NCBI RefSeq assembly: GCF_030817275.1
Contig: NZ_JAUSZD010000002.1
Span: 3,410,001 to 3,474,000 of the forward strand
Reading direction: 5' to 3'
Source of the DNA: Paenibacillus sp. V4I7
GTDB taxonomy: Bacteria; Bacillota; Bacilli; Paenibacillales; NBRC-103111
Length of the DNA: 64,000 bases
Below, one piece after another: positions 9,477 to 18,521 of the stretch; within the stretch, counting starts at the first letter, position 1, and every line of letters begins with the position of its first letter. The translations under genes and the position numbers were made by a program. Below the pieces are notes generated by a model that did no database searches, was not told the DNA's origin, and saw only the letters and a program-made list of their open reading frames with translations.

Positions 9477-11236
9477 GCCAACACCTCCTCTAAGCCTGTG
9501 GCAAGTAACTGGCTGAAGCGAGAATTCGGATCTGCGGCCAGATGCTCTCTTTTACCCGATTCCAACACGCGTCCATTATCCAGAATAAGAATGTGGTCTG
9601 CTCGTTGAACGGTTGTTAGACGATGGGCAATCATGATACAGGACCGCTGTGTCAACAGCTTAGAAACTGCTTTTTCCATACGCTGCTCCGTCAATGGGTC
9701 AAGTCTGGAAGAAGCTTCGTCCATGATTACAAGTCCGGGGTTCGTTAAGAACACCCGTGCGAAGGCTAGCAGCTGTGCTTCTCCTGCAGACAGGCTTCCT
9801 CCTCCGGAGGCTAAACCTGTATTTAGCCCTTCAGGCATGGCTTCATACCACGCTCCGAGTCCTAGCTCCTTGAGTACATCAATAATTTGTTCGTCCTTGA
9901 TCGAATCGTCGTAGAAGGTTAAGTTATCTCGAATGGTCCCTTGCATAATTTCAATATTTTGCGTCACCAGGGCTACACGTTTACGTAGATCAACTAACTT
10001 ACAGCTCCGGATATCCGTACCACCAAGCGTGATACTTCCACTTTGAGGATCGTAAAAGCGAAGCAGCAATCTTGCCATTGTTGACTTTCCGCTCCCCGTG
10101 CGGCCAAGGAGTCCTAGGACTTCTCCTGGTTTCATAGTCAGATTTAACCCCTCAATTGTAGGCTGATCCCCATCATAACTAAACGTGACATCATGGAATT
10201 CAACGCTAAGCGGCCCCTCCGGTAACGCAGCTCCAGGTCCATCCTTAATCTCAGACTGGATAGCAAATAGCTCACGAATACGTGATATACTAGCGTCTGC
10301 CTTTTGTAAATCTTCCATTTGCGTACGAATCTTTTCAATCGGCTTGGCTAATAATTCCGTATAAAAGAAAATCAGATACACAGTACCTAGAGAGATATGC
10401 TGGGTGTGCCACAGATAAGCGCTAATACCAAACGCCATGGCGTTGCCAAGCGCAAATACGAAAATAGACATGTTCCACATCGCACAGAAACCGAGAAAGG
10501 CTTTCACCCGAAGCGGCAGCATTTTTCTAAGCATCGTATAGAAGCGATTCATAACGAACCCGACTGCACCATTGGCGCGAATATCTTCAGTTCCCTCCAA
10601 ATGCTCACCAATAAAACCATAAAACTCTGCGTTCGCCTGCCGCCATCCCGCCCAAACTGGAACAGCAAATTTACGGATCCACTGAATCATAAAGACCGCA
10701 AATACAACGAAAAAGGCCATCCCCGCGCCAATCAACCAATTTTCCCGCAGCAACAAAATAATAATACCAGCCATTAAGAGCAGATTACCCAATAAATGAA
10801 TGATCATGCTCGAGAAGAAATTAGCTAGTGCATTCACATCCCCATCCACACGTTCGATGAGCGAGCCGGATGTATGTGATTTATGAAATGACATATCCAG
10901 TGATAGACAATGAGCGGCAAGATCCACTCGTAGCTTATTCGTAGTTTTCCACCCTACATTTTCACTAAAATAGGTAGCAATGACGGATACAAGCTGCTGC
11001 ACAAGCGCAAAGCCAATAAACATAATCGCGGCTGTAATCAGTGGCTGCATCGCCCCTTGCGTTTGAGCGGTATCGATGAAATAGCGAATAATTTGCGGGT
11101 TGATGAGTTGAAGACCAATAGATGCGAATAATAGCATCGTCAATATAATGAGCGTACCCTTTTGGGGGAACAAATATCGGCTAAGCAGCTCCGCATATTG
11201 TCCCATCGTGTTATGCTTTTTTTGTTTATGCTTCAT
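9473..11236 (-). CDS. Heterodimeric ABC exporter subunit, degenerate signature
   Basis: About 587-residue exporter half-transporter, partner of the gene it overlaps by 4 nt. It has an N-terminal six-helix membrane domain and a C-terminal ATPase with Walker A LLGRTGSGKST, Walker B LVIMDEAS with the catalytic Glu intact, and signature LSAGE instead of LSGGQ. The defect therefore complements the partner: one composite ATP site is canonical and the other degenerate. I place the start at the ATG at 11236, 11 nt after GGAGG; a GTG at 11254 lies just upstream of that site and is less likely. A repeated palindrome (TTAATGACATTAA) sits just upstream of the ribosome binding site and may be its operator. 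Confidence 0.9.
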   Translation of the reverse strand: MKHKQKKHNTMGQYAELLSRYLFPQKGTLIILTMLLFASIGLQLINPQIIRYFIDTAQTQGAMQPLITAAIMFIGFALVQQLVSVIATYFSENVGWKTTNKLRVDLAAHCLSLDMSFHKSHTSGSLIERVDGDVNALANFFSSMIIHLLGNLLLMAGIIILLLRENWLIGAGMAFFVVFAVFMIQWIRKFAVPVWAGWRQANAEFYGFIGEHLEGTEDIRANGAVGFVMNRFYTMLRKMLPLRVKAFLGFCAMWNMSIFVFALGNAMAFGISAYLWHTQHISLGTVYLIFFYTELLAKPIEKIRTQMEDLQKADASISRIRELFAIQSEIKDGPGAALPEGPLSVEFHDVTFSYDGDQPTIEGLNLTMKPGEVLGLLGRTGSGKSTMARLLLRFYDPQSGSITLGGTDIRSCKLVDLRKRVALVTQNIEIMQGTIRDNLTFYDDSIKDEQIIDVLKELGLGAWYEAMPEGLNTGLASGGGSLSAGEAQLLAFARVFLTNPGLVIMDEASSRLDPLTEQRMEKAVSKLLTQRSCIMIAHRLTTVQRADHILILDNGRVLESGKREHLAADPNSRFSQLLATGLEEVLA

Positions 11237-11260
11237 ATAGGAAGCGTCCTCCACTAATAA

Positions 11261-11289
11261 TTAATGACATTAATATTTAACATTACTAA
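11261..11289. promoter_or_regulatory. TTAATGACATTAA palindrome pair (copy A)
   Basis: A perfect 13-bp palindrome TTAATGACATTAA at 11261–11273 and a degenerate second box TTAACATTACTAA at 11277–11289, 16 nt apart start to start. It lies between the corA stop and the exporter ribosome binding site. Very similar sequence with the same 16-nt spacing is at 30902–30930, and two perfect TTAATGTCATTAA boxes are at 62629–62670. The protein that would bind is not known. Confidence 0.5.
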
Positions 11290-12240
11290 TTAATCAAACC
11301 ATTTCTTATTTCGGAAAAACATATACATACCGAAACCAATGCCGAACATAATAAATAGAACAATAAAATATCCCCAACGCCAAGTAAGTTCCGGCATATT
11401 TTGAAAATTCATTCCGTATATCCCAGCAATAAATGTCAGAGGCATGAAAATCGTCGTTATCACCGTTAAAGTCTTCATAATTGTATTCATACGGTAGGAA
11501 TTTATGGAAACATAACTATCTCGTATATCCGCAGTTAAATCACGATTGGAGTCAATAATTTCTGAGAGCTTAAGCAGATGGTCGTAGATGTCTGTAAAAT
11601 AGACGACATGTTCTTTAAGTCCTTCAATTTTTTCGGTATTAATAACACGATAGAGCAGATCTCTCATAGGAACAATTGTCTTTCGAATCTTTAATAGCTT
11701 AGCTCTTATTTCAAAAATTTCGTTCATTAAGATGTGAACAGGAACACTTTTACCTCTTACTTCGATTTCATCTAACTGATCTTCGATTTGATATAGACTA
11801 GGGAAATATTCATCTACGAGCTTATCTATAATTAAATAGGCCGTGTATACAATACCTTTCTCAACAAACTTTTGTTGATCTGCCATCCGATGCCATGCCT
11901 CATCAATTTCCTTAGACGGTGAATAGTGAAAGGTAACGATGAAATTAGTACCCCAGAATAAGTCCACCTCTTCCGCAGCTAACGTTTCAGGATGCAAAGC
12001 ATGAAGGACAAAAAAATGAGTATCATTGTAATGATCTAGTTTAGGTCGCTGCAGATAATGATAGCAATCTTCTATAGCCAGTGGATGAAATTGAAAGTGC
12101 TTTTGTAAGAGTAGGGCTTCCTCCTTGGAAGGCGCATTAAAATCTACCCAGTACCGATCTATATTTGAATTTTTAAGATCATCTAATGAGGATAGATGGA
12201 TAATCTCCTGTTCTTCGTTAACAGCCAATATTCTAATCAC
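11290..12240 (-). CDS. corA: CorA-family magnesium/divalent cation transporter
   Basis: 316 residues, the usual CorA length. A large cytoplasmic N-terminal domain ends in a long helix, followed by two transmembrane segments at the C-terminus (about 255–275 and 287–308). The first membrane helix ends in the signature YGMNF (GMN motif), which forms the selectivity filter of the pentameric Mg2+ channel. The positively charged C-terminal tail (RNKKW) is also typical. GTG start with GGAGGAG upstream. Confidence 0.93.
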   Translation of the reverse strand: MIRILAVNEEQEIIHLSSLDDLKNSNIDRYWVDFNAPSKEEALLLQKHFQFHPLAIEDCYHYLQRPKLDHYNDTHFFVLHALHPETLAAEEVDLFWGTNFIVTFHYSPSKEIDEAWHRMADQQKFVEKGIVYTAYLIIDKLVDEYFPSLYQIEDQLDEIEVRGKSVPVHILMNEIFEIRAKLLKIRKTIVPMRDLLYRVINTEKIEGLKEHVVYFTDIYDHLLKLSEIIDSNRDLTADIRDSYVSINSYRMNTIMKTLTVITTIFMPLTFIAGIYGMNFQNMPELTWRWGYFIVLFIMFGIGFGMYMFFRNKKWFD

Positions 12241-12310
12241 TAGTGTCTCCTCCTTAATTCCCTATTCATTAACCTACAACAACGATTAATGCTTGTCCAT
12301 ACACAACGGC

Positions 12311-12334
12311 AAAAAAGCCGCAATCACTCGCGGC
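12311..12334 (-). terminator. Terminator downstream of mmsA
   Basis: Minus-strand hairpin GCCGC-(8 nt)-GCGGC followed by six T; 3' to the dehydrogenase stop at 12366. Confidence 0.75.
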
Positions 12335-12365
12335 CCTCATTCTCTATATTCTTTTATAACTCATT

Positions 12366-13808
12366 TTAAAAATAACGCGATGTCATCATCTTTTTCTTCG
12401 TATAAAACTCTACACCATCTTTGCCATTGGCATGCAAATCTCCATAAAATGAGTCTTTCCAGCCCGAGAATGGGAAAAAGGCCATCGGAGCTGGTACACC
12501 AACGTTCACGCCAAGCATCCCCGCCTCCACTTCCTCACGAAATTTGCGAACAACTTTGGCATTTTCCGTATAGATGACTGCCGAGTTGCCGAATCGCGAT
12601 TGATTCACAAGCAGCAGCGCTTCGTCCAGATCCTCAGCACGGAATAGGGATAATACCGGACCAAATATTTCTTCTTTAGCAATGGTCATATTTGGTTTCA
12701 CATGATCGAATACCGTAGCTCCAAGAAAAAATCCTTCAGCCGAATAAGCCTCCGCATTTCTTCCATCTAATAGAAGCTCCGCTCCCTCCTCTATCCCTTT
12801 GTCAATAAAGGCTTCAATCCTGGTGCGCTGTTCGCTTCGAATGATCGGTGTGAGTGTAACTTCTTCATTCATCCCATTGCCAAGCACCATATTACGTGCC
12901 GCATGAAGAAGCAAGCTCACGAAATTCTCCCCATCCCCAACAACGACAACCGCCGAGCAAGCCATGCATCTCTCCCCTGCGCTTCCAAAGGAAGACATGA
13001 TAATATTCTCAATCGATTTTTCAACGTGGGCATCTGGCATCACGATATGATAATTTTTGGCCCCTGCCAGCGCTTGCACACGTTTACCTGCTGAAGAAGC
13101 CTTCTCATAGACATATTTCGCAACCGGCTGCGAACCTACGAATGAAATTGCTTTTACAGCAGGCGTAGTAGATAAGGCATTAACGACATCATGTGCACCA
13201 TGGACGACATTCAACACCCCATCAGGGAGCCCAGCTTCTTGAAAAAGTGACGCTAATTTCATTGCAGTAAGTGGCGTTCGCTCTGACGGCTTTAACACGA
13301 ACGTATTTCCACAAGCAATGGCCAAGGGAAACATCCAACATGGCACCATCATCGGAAAGTTAAAAGGAGTTATCCCCCCAACTACACCGAGCGGCATCCG
13401 AAAAAGCTCCGAGTCCATATCGGCGGATATGTTAGCCAATGTCGAACCCATCATATGCGATGGCGTTCCTGCTGCAAATTCTACGCATTCGATCCCACGG
13501 AGCACCTCACCTAACGCTTCTTTATAGCTTTTACCATTCTCAGACGTAATAAGCTCTGCAAGTTCTTGCTCATGTTCCTGCAATAAATGCCAGTAGTGAA
13601 ACAATACTCTTGCCCGTTTGGGCATAGGTGTTCTGCTCCATGATTCGAAGGCTGTTTGTGCCGCTAGAACAGCATTTTCGACGTCTTCGGAAGAAGAATG
13701 CGGCACACGAGCGATGATTTCTCCTGTTGCCGGATTAATCACATCACCTACTAAACCGCTTTCTGAATCGATCCAAACACCATTTACGAAATTTTGTAAG
13801 AGTTTCAT
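12366..13808 (-). CDS. mmsA: (Methyl)malonate-semialdehyde dehydrogenase, CoA-acylating
   Basis: 480-residue aldehyde dehydrogenase of the MmsA/IolA type, which turns malonate semialdehyde or methylmalonate semialdehyde plus CoA and NAD+ into acetyl-CoA or propionyl-CoA, CO2 and NADH. Visible features are TPFNFPMMVP in the coenzyme-binding fold, the catalytic cysteine in SAGERCMACS (about residue 280), and KEEIFGPVLS near the C-terminus. RCMA around the catalytic Cys is characteristic of the MmsA group. Next to the pyrimidine-degradation operon, the expected substrate is malonate semialdehyde from beta-alanine. It is transcribed divergently from the PucR gene, sharing a 120-bp intergenic region. 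Confidence 0.92.
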   Translation of the reverse strand: MKLLQNFVNGVWIDSESGLVGDVINPATGEIIARVPHSSSEDVENAVLAAQTAFESWSRTPMPKRARVLFHYWHLLQEHEQELAELITSENGKSYKEALGEVLRGIECVEFAAGTPSHMMGSTLANISADMDSELFRMPLGVVGGITPFNFPMMVPCWMFPLAIACGNTFVLKPSERTPLTAMKLASLFQEAGLPDGVLNVVHGAHDVVNALSTTPAVKAISFVGSQPVAKYVYEKASSAGKRVQALAGAKNYHIVMPDAHVEKSIENIIMSSFGSAGERCMACSAVVVVGDGENFVSLLLHAARNMVLGNGMNEEVTLTPIIRSEQRTRIEAFIDKGIEEGAELLLDGRNAEAYSAEGFFLGATVFDHVKPNMTIAKEEIFGPVLSLFRAEDLDEALLLVNQSRFGNSAVIYTENAKVVRKFREEVEAGMLGVNVGVPAPMAFFPFSGWKDSFYGDLHANGKDGVEFYTKKKMMTSRYF

Positions 13809-13930
13809 ACTCGTTCAGCTCCTGGTAGGAAGAATTTTTCCCAAAAGTCTTTGGACACATTGTATAATAGGTGAAATTACTATTTCGCTCTGCTACGTCA
13901 ACTTTCCTTACATGAAGGTGGTGAACTCGC

Positions 13931-15544
13931 TTGGTACAGACACTCTTACAATTAACAGTGAAAGATATTTTGCAGAGACCCCTATTCCACAAAGCAGAAG
14001 CCATCGCAAGCGAAGAAGCTTTGAACCGGAAAGTACGTTGGGTACATATTATGGAAGTGACCCAAGTCGGCCATCTTCTCAATGGGAATGAGCTTATTCT
14101 AAGCACAGGCATTGGTTGGCATGATAACGAGGAGCTTAGTCTCTCCTTTTTGCAGCAGTTGATCGACAGCGGCGCTTCAGGATTATGTATCGAGCTCGGC
14201 ACGTATACGAAACAGCCGCTTGAACGGATGAAGAAGCTCGCCACCAAAGAGAACTTTCCACTTATCTTTTTCCACGAAGAAGTACGATATATTGACATCA
14301 CGCAGGACCTACATGCCTATTTCATCCATCAGCATCACAAAATGGTGTCAGACCTGGAATCCCTCTCCACCCAGTTGAATCAGTTACTTCTCTCGGGGAA
14401 AGGACTGCAGTCCCTCTTAAAGCTGCTGCATCAAACGACACACTCACAAGTCGCCTTCTTTCCCTTCGGCGCAGAGGCGCAGTTCGTCCCTAGCATGCCG
14501 AAAACGAAGGCCGATGCCTTTTATGAGAAATGGATTTATGGCGAGATCTTTCAACTTCCTAACGCCAAAAGCAAGCTGGCCCATCGCCCTATTCTAGCCT
14601 TGGAACATTTGTTCGCAGATTTACTTTTATATGCCGATCAAGAACTCAGTGAATTTCAAATCCTCGCCTTAGACAGGTTTGCAACGGCCATTGCACAAGA
14701 AATGATGCGCACGAAATATATGGAGGAGAAAACGCGGTACAAACAGAATCTCTGGGTCACTGATTGGCTGAACGGCAAACATACAGGGCAAGAAATTCGC
14801 GATTATATGTCCTCCATCAAACCCTCCATGAAGCTGAACCAAACCATCGTCTGTCTATTTGACATCGTCTCAACTGCCGAATCATCAAAGGACTATGAAG
14901 ATCTCCTTTTACAGAAGCAGATGATCGCCCGCGCCTTATTCGAAGGTGAAGGTTTCTATCTCATGCCAACCGTCATACAGGATCAAATCGTATTCATCCT
15001 ACTTGATCAATTGCCTGCTATGCCATGCAATGAACGAATCTCCAGAGCCATACAAAGACTTCAAAAATCAGAGGCTAATCAAGAAACAATCTTGTTCTCC
15101 CCTTGGTTCGGTATCGGGAAAACATTAAGTGACCCAACTTGCGTTAAGGAAAGCTATGAGACCGCCCAAGAAACAATTGAGATTCAGAAAGATACCGGTA
15201 TGCTTGAAAGTCCTTTCTATCATGAACAGCATGTGAACAAAGTGATTCTTAAAATGAAACAAACCGGTATGCTGGAGTCGTTCATCGATGAATACATCGG
15301 GAAATTAACTCATTATGATCGTGAGAAAAATGGACAGCTTCTGAAGACATTGAACGTATATTTAGCGCTATGCGGATCCAAACAGGATACAGCCAAGGAG
15401 CTGTTTATCGTCCGGCAAACCCTTTACCATCGTCTGGACAAAATAGCAGCGCTGCTTGGTGACGATTACATGCATCCACACAAGAGGATTGCCATTGAGC
15501 TCGCCCTCCACGGCTATGAATACATGCATGGCGCGATCGTTTAA
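13931..15544 (+). CDS. pucR: PucR-family transcriptional regulator
   Basis: 537-residue regulator with an N-terminal PucR-like (purine catabolism) domain (residues about 8–130; GNELILSTG, GLCIELGTY), a central GGDEF-like/CdaR-type region and a C-terminal PucR helix-turn-helix (about 475–530; KELFIVRQTLYHRLDKI). Members sense purine or pyrimidine catabolites and activate degradation genes. Starts at TTG 13931 behind AAGGTGG. It faces away from mmsA and converges on the large catabolic operon; its stop codon overlaps the stop of the 71-residue gene by a few nt. It is the likely local regulator of both units, though no operator is proven. Confidence 0.88.
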   Translation: MVQTLLQLTVKDILQRPLFHKAEAIASEEALNRKVRWVHIMEVTQVGHLLNGNELILSTGIGWHDNEELSLSFLQQLIDSGASGLCIELGTYTKQPLERMKKLATKENFPLIFFHEEVRYIDITQDLHAYFIHQHHKMVSDLESLSTQLNQLLLSGKGLQSLLKLLHQTTHSQVAFFPFGAEAQFVPSMPKTKADAFYEKWIYGEIFQLPNAKSKLAHRPILALEHLFADLLLYADQELSEFQILALDRFATAIAQEMMRTKYMEEKTRYKQNLWVTDWLNGKHTGQEIRDYMSSIKPSMKLNQTIVCLFDIVSTAESSKDYEDLLLQKQMIARALFEGEGFYLMPTVIQDQIVFILLDQLPAMPCNERISRAIQRLQKSEANQETILFSPWFGIGKTLSDPTCVKESYETAQETIEIQKDTGMLESPFYHEQHVNKVILKMKQTGMLESFIDEYIGKLTHYDREKNGQLLKTLNVYLALCGSKQDTAKELFIVRQTLYHRLDKIAALLGDDYMHPHKRIAIELALHGYEYMHGAIV

Positions 15545-15756
15545 GCCTGCGTTTGTTCTTGTTTAAGGAGCAATGATACATAATACTTCCTAGCATTGGC
15601 CGTCGTTAGATGGAGATTCGCCGTTTCACCGCCGGGATGTTCGAGATCGAGCCATGCTCCCTCCAGATCTTCCTTCACCCCGACGATTTTGAACTTCTGA
15701 GCCACGAAGTCATCCAATTTCTGCTTTTCTAGCTTAAATTGTGCAAACTCAGACAT
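15541..15756 (-). CDS. Unrecognised 71-residue protein ending the pyrimidine operon
   Basis: Small soluble protein of 71 residues starting MSEFAQFKLEKQKLDDFVAQ, with a central GAWLDLEHPGGETANLHL segment and a KYYVSLLL C-terminal stretch. I do not recognise a family. Start 15756 is chosen for its GGGGGAG site; the gene begins inside the last codons of the dihydropyrimidinase gene (overlap of 8 nt), which indicates coupled translation. It ends overlapping the convergent pucR stop. Its place as last gene of the operon suggests a job in pyrimidine breakdown, such as a small accessory or transcription-linked protein, but this is inference. Confidence 0.7.
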   Translation of the reverse strand: MSEFAQFKLEKQKLDDFVAQKFKIVGVKEDLEGAWLDLEHPGGETANLHLTTANARKYYVSLLLKQEQTQA

Positions 15757-17191
15757 GTGTGGCTCCCCCTTTGACAGCTTCTTCTTTCTTCGATTTTTCA
15801 ACGCCTGAAGCTGCATGGTACGTATCTCGTTTCACGAATTGCCCGGCACCTGCTGTGCCAACGAATTGTTTATTCCGGATGACGTATTCGCCTCGAGACA
15901 GTACAGTTACAGGCTCCCCTGTGATCACTATGCCTTCAAATGGATTGTAGTCCACATTCATATGGTGTGTTTCAACTGAGAGCGTCCGCGTCACGTTCGG
16001 ATCAAAGAGGACAATATCCGCATCACATCCTACAGCGATGGTCCCTTTTTTGGGAAATAAGCCAAAAAGCTTCGCAATTCGCGTAGATACGATATCTACG
16101 AACTGATTCAATGTGATGCGGCCCTTCACTACGCCTTCTGAATATAGGATAGAGAATCGATCCTCAATGCAGGGCCCTCCATTCGGGATTTTGCTGAAAT
16201 CACCTAGCCCCAAGTCTTTTTGCCCGTTAAAGTTAAAAGAGCAGTGATCAGATCCGAGTGTCTGGAGCTGTCCATTTTTCAAAGCGGTCCACAGAGCTTC
16301 TTGGTGATACTGCGGTCTCAGCGGAGGCGACCATACGTATTTCGCCCCTTCGAAATTCGGCTTTTCCAAATAGGTCTGATCCAGCATCAAGTACTGCGGG
16401 CACGTTTCCCCCCAGATATCAACGCCCTGATTCCGCGCTTCGGCAATTTGCTGTACGGCTTCTTCGCAAGTCACATGAACGACATAGAGCTGAGAGCCTG
16501 CCAACGCGGTAAGCTTAGCCGCACGCCCAGTCGCTTCTCCTTCAATTAAAGATGGTCGCGTTAGTGCATGGTAAATCGGATCCGTATTTCCCGCTTCCAG
16601 CGCTTCTTTAATCAAATATTCAATCACATCGCCATTCTCGGCGTGCACCATGACAAGAGCTCCGTGCCGCTTTGCCTCGAGCAATGTCCGATACAGCGTG
16701 CCGTCGTCGGCTTGGAACACATTTTTATAAGCCATAAACACTTTGAGTGAAGTGATCCCCTCTTCGTGAATCATTTTCGGCAGCTCGGCCAGCACCTCAT
16801 CGTTGATCTCCGCAATCATTAAGTGAAATCCATAGTCGATGACGGCTTTACCTGCGGCTTTTTGATGCCAAGTTTGAACAGACTGACTTAACGGTCTTCC
16901 TTTATTCGTTAAACAAAAATCAATGATTGTCGTCGTTCCACCGAAAGCAGCTGCTCTTGTACCCGTCTCGAAATCATCAGCTGTAACCGTGCCGCCAAAA
17001 GGCATGTCAAGATGAGTATGCGGGTCAATACCGCCTGGGAACACATAATGACCCGAAGCATCTACAATCTCTGCCCCGTCTTTGGAGAGGTTCAGACCAA
17101 TTTGCGTAATGATCCCTTTCTCGATAAGGACGTCTGCCTGATACTGATCAGAAGCCGTCACGACCGTTCCGTTCTTAATGAGTTTGGACAT
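15749..17191 (-). CDS. hydA: Dihydropyrimidinase (D-hydantoinase)
   Basis: Cyclic amidase of the amidohydrolase superfamily that opens 5,6-dihydrouracil to N-carbamoyl-beta-alanine, and hydantoins likewise. Binuclear metal ligands are visible: HTH in GIDPHTHLDMPF, the carboxylated lysine in SLKVFMAYKN, His in MVHAENG and VVHVTC, and Asp in LGSDHCSF. About 480 residues from the chosen start, the family norm. The start at 17191 has GGAGG 9 nt upstream and follows the preA stop by 2 nt; an upstream in-frame extension of 25 residues overlaps preA and is rejected. Second enzyme of the reductive pathway. Confidence 0.94.
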   Translation of the reverse strand: MSKLIKNGTVVTASDQYQADVLIEKGIITQIGLNLSKDGAEIVDASGHYVFPGGIDPHTHLDMPFGGTVTADDFETGTRAAAFGGTTTIIDFCLTNKGRPLSQSVQTWHQKAAGKAVIDYGFHLMIAEINDEVLAELPKMIHEEGITSLKVFMAYKNVFQADDGTLYRTLLEAKRHGALVMVHAENGDVIEYLIKEALEAGNTDPIYHALTRPSLIEGEATGRAAKLTALAGSQLYVVHVTCEEAVQQIAEARNQGVDIWGETCPQYLMLDQTYLEKPNFEGAKYVWSPPLRPQYHQEALWTALKNGQLQTLGSDHCSFNFNGQKDLGLGDFSKIPNGGPCIEDRFSILYSEGVVKGRITLNQFVDIVSTRIAKLFGLFPKKGTIAVGCDADIVLFDPNVTRTLSVETHHMNVDYNPFEGIVITGEPVTVLSRGEYVIRNKQFVGTAGAGQFVKRDTYHAASGVEKSKKEEAVKGGATHV

Positions 17192-17193
17192 GG

Positions 17194-18489
17194 TTACACA
17201 GCCTCCTTCTTGGTGGAATCTTCGCCTTCCGACAGCTTGCCGATAGCCTCCTGCCTCTCGTTCCAAGTCATTGGCGCATCATTTCCTGATACCTCAATCA
17301 TAGAAATGGCACCATCAACAGGACAAACAATCGCGCATAAGTTACATCCTACACAATCTTCTTCACGTACTTGCAAATAGGACTGACCCTGATCATCGGT
17401 CAACATATCAATGCATTGATGAGACGTATCCTCACAAGCAATATGGCATTTGTTGCAGTTGATACAGGTATCCGTGTCAATTCTTGCCACGACCGCATAA
17501 TTCAAATCCAAGTTCCCCCAATCGGAGTAACGCGGAACGGATTTCCCGATTAATTCGGTGACGCTGGCGAGACCTTTTTCATCCAAATAGTTGTTCAAAC
17601 CATCGATCATATCCTCCACAATGCGGAAACCATGGTGCATCGCCGCCGTACATACTTGAACGCCTGTCGCGCCCATCAGCATGAACTCAACGGCATCTCG
17701 CCAATTGGAAATACCGCCAATACCAGAAATAGGCACGCCAACCTCTGGATTTCGCGCACAATCAGCAACCATATGGAGGGCTATTGGTTTAACTGCCGGT
17801 CCGCAATATCCGCCATGAGAGCCCTTGCCCCCGACATGAGGAATCGTGTTCCACGAATCGATATCCACGCCAGCTAGTGAGTTGATCGTATTGATCAACG
17901 AGATCGCATCCGCTCCGCCTCGAACCGCCGCCTTAGCGGTGCTCGTGATATCTGTGATGTTCGGTGTCAGCTTCACGATGACCGGCGTCGTCGCCGCTTC
18001 CTTCACCCACATCGTCTGCACCTCCACGAGATCCGGCTGCTGCCCCGAAGCAGCGCCCATGCCGCGTTCAGCCATGCCGTGCGGGCAGCCAAAGTTCAGC
18101 TCCAAGCCGTCTACACCGACAGCTTCGACCTTTTTCACAATCTCATGCCATTTCTCTCGGTTCGGCTCAACCATCAGGGATACAACGATCGCATGATTCG
18201 GAAAACGCTTCTTCGTCTCATAAATCTCTTTGAGATTGATCTCGAGCGGTCGGTCCGTGATAAGTTCAATATTATTGAAGCCTGCAACGCGTTGTCCGTT
18301 GAAATGAATAGCCGCAAAGCGCGAAGATGTATTAATGATTGGATCACCAAGTGTTTTCCAAACCGCTCCACCCCACCCCGCTTCGAAAGCGCGCTGAACT
18401 TGATAGCCTGTGTTTGTCGGTGGCGCCGATGCCAACCAGAACGGATTAGGTGACACGATACCTGCCAGATTTATGCGTAAATCAGCCAT
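17194..18489 (-). CDS. preA: NAD-dependent dihydropyrimidine dehydrogenase, subunit PreA
   Basis: 431-residue FMN-containing catalytic subunit that reduces uracil or thymine to the 5,6-dihydro form. The N-terminal two thirds is a dihydroorotate dehydrogenase-like barrel (SPNPFWLASAPP, ELNFGCPHG, VKLTPNITD). The C-terminus carries two 4Fe-4S motifs: CINCNKCHIAC and CVGCNLCAIVCP. Start 18489 follows GGGAGG by 8 nt. Lies between preT and hydA in the same operon with near-zero spacing. Confidence 0.95.
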   Translation of the reverse strand: MADLRINLAGIVSPNPFWLASAPPTNTGYQVQRAFEAGWGGAVWKTLGDPIINTSSRFAAIHFNGQRVAGFNNIELITDRPLEINLKEIYETKKRFPNHAIVVSLMVEPNREKWHEIVKKVEAVGVDGLELNFGCPHGMAERGMGAASGQQPDLVEVQTMWVKEAATTPVIVKLTPNITDITSTAKAAVRGGADAISLINTINSLAGVDIDSWNTIPHVGGKGSHGGYCGPAVKPIALHMVADCARNPEVGVPISGIGGISNWRDAVEFMLMGATGVQVCTAAMHHGFRIVEDMIDGLNNYLDEKGLASVTELIGKSVPRYSDWGNLDLNYAVVARIDTDTCINCNKCHIACEDTSHQCIDMLTDDQGQSYLQVREEDCVGCNLCAIVCPVDGAISMIEVSGNDAPMTWNERQEAIGKLSEGEDSTKKEAV

Positions 18490-18521
18490 GTTGAATCCCT
18501 CCCGATCCATTTAGATAGTCG

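Noticed and set aside
15757..15816. Longer form of the 71-residue protein
   Set aside because: The added 20 residues lie inside the dihydropyrimidinase gene and have no ribosome binding site.
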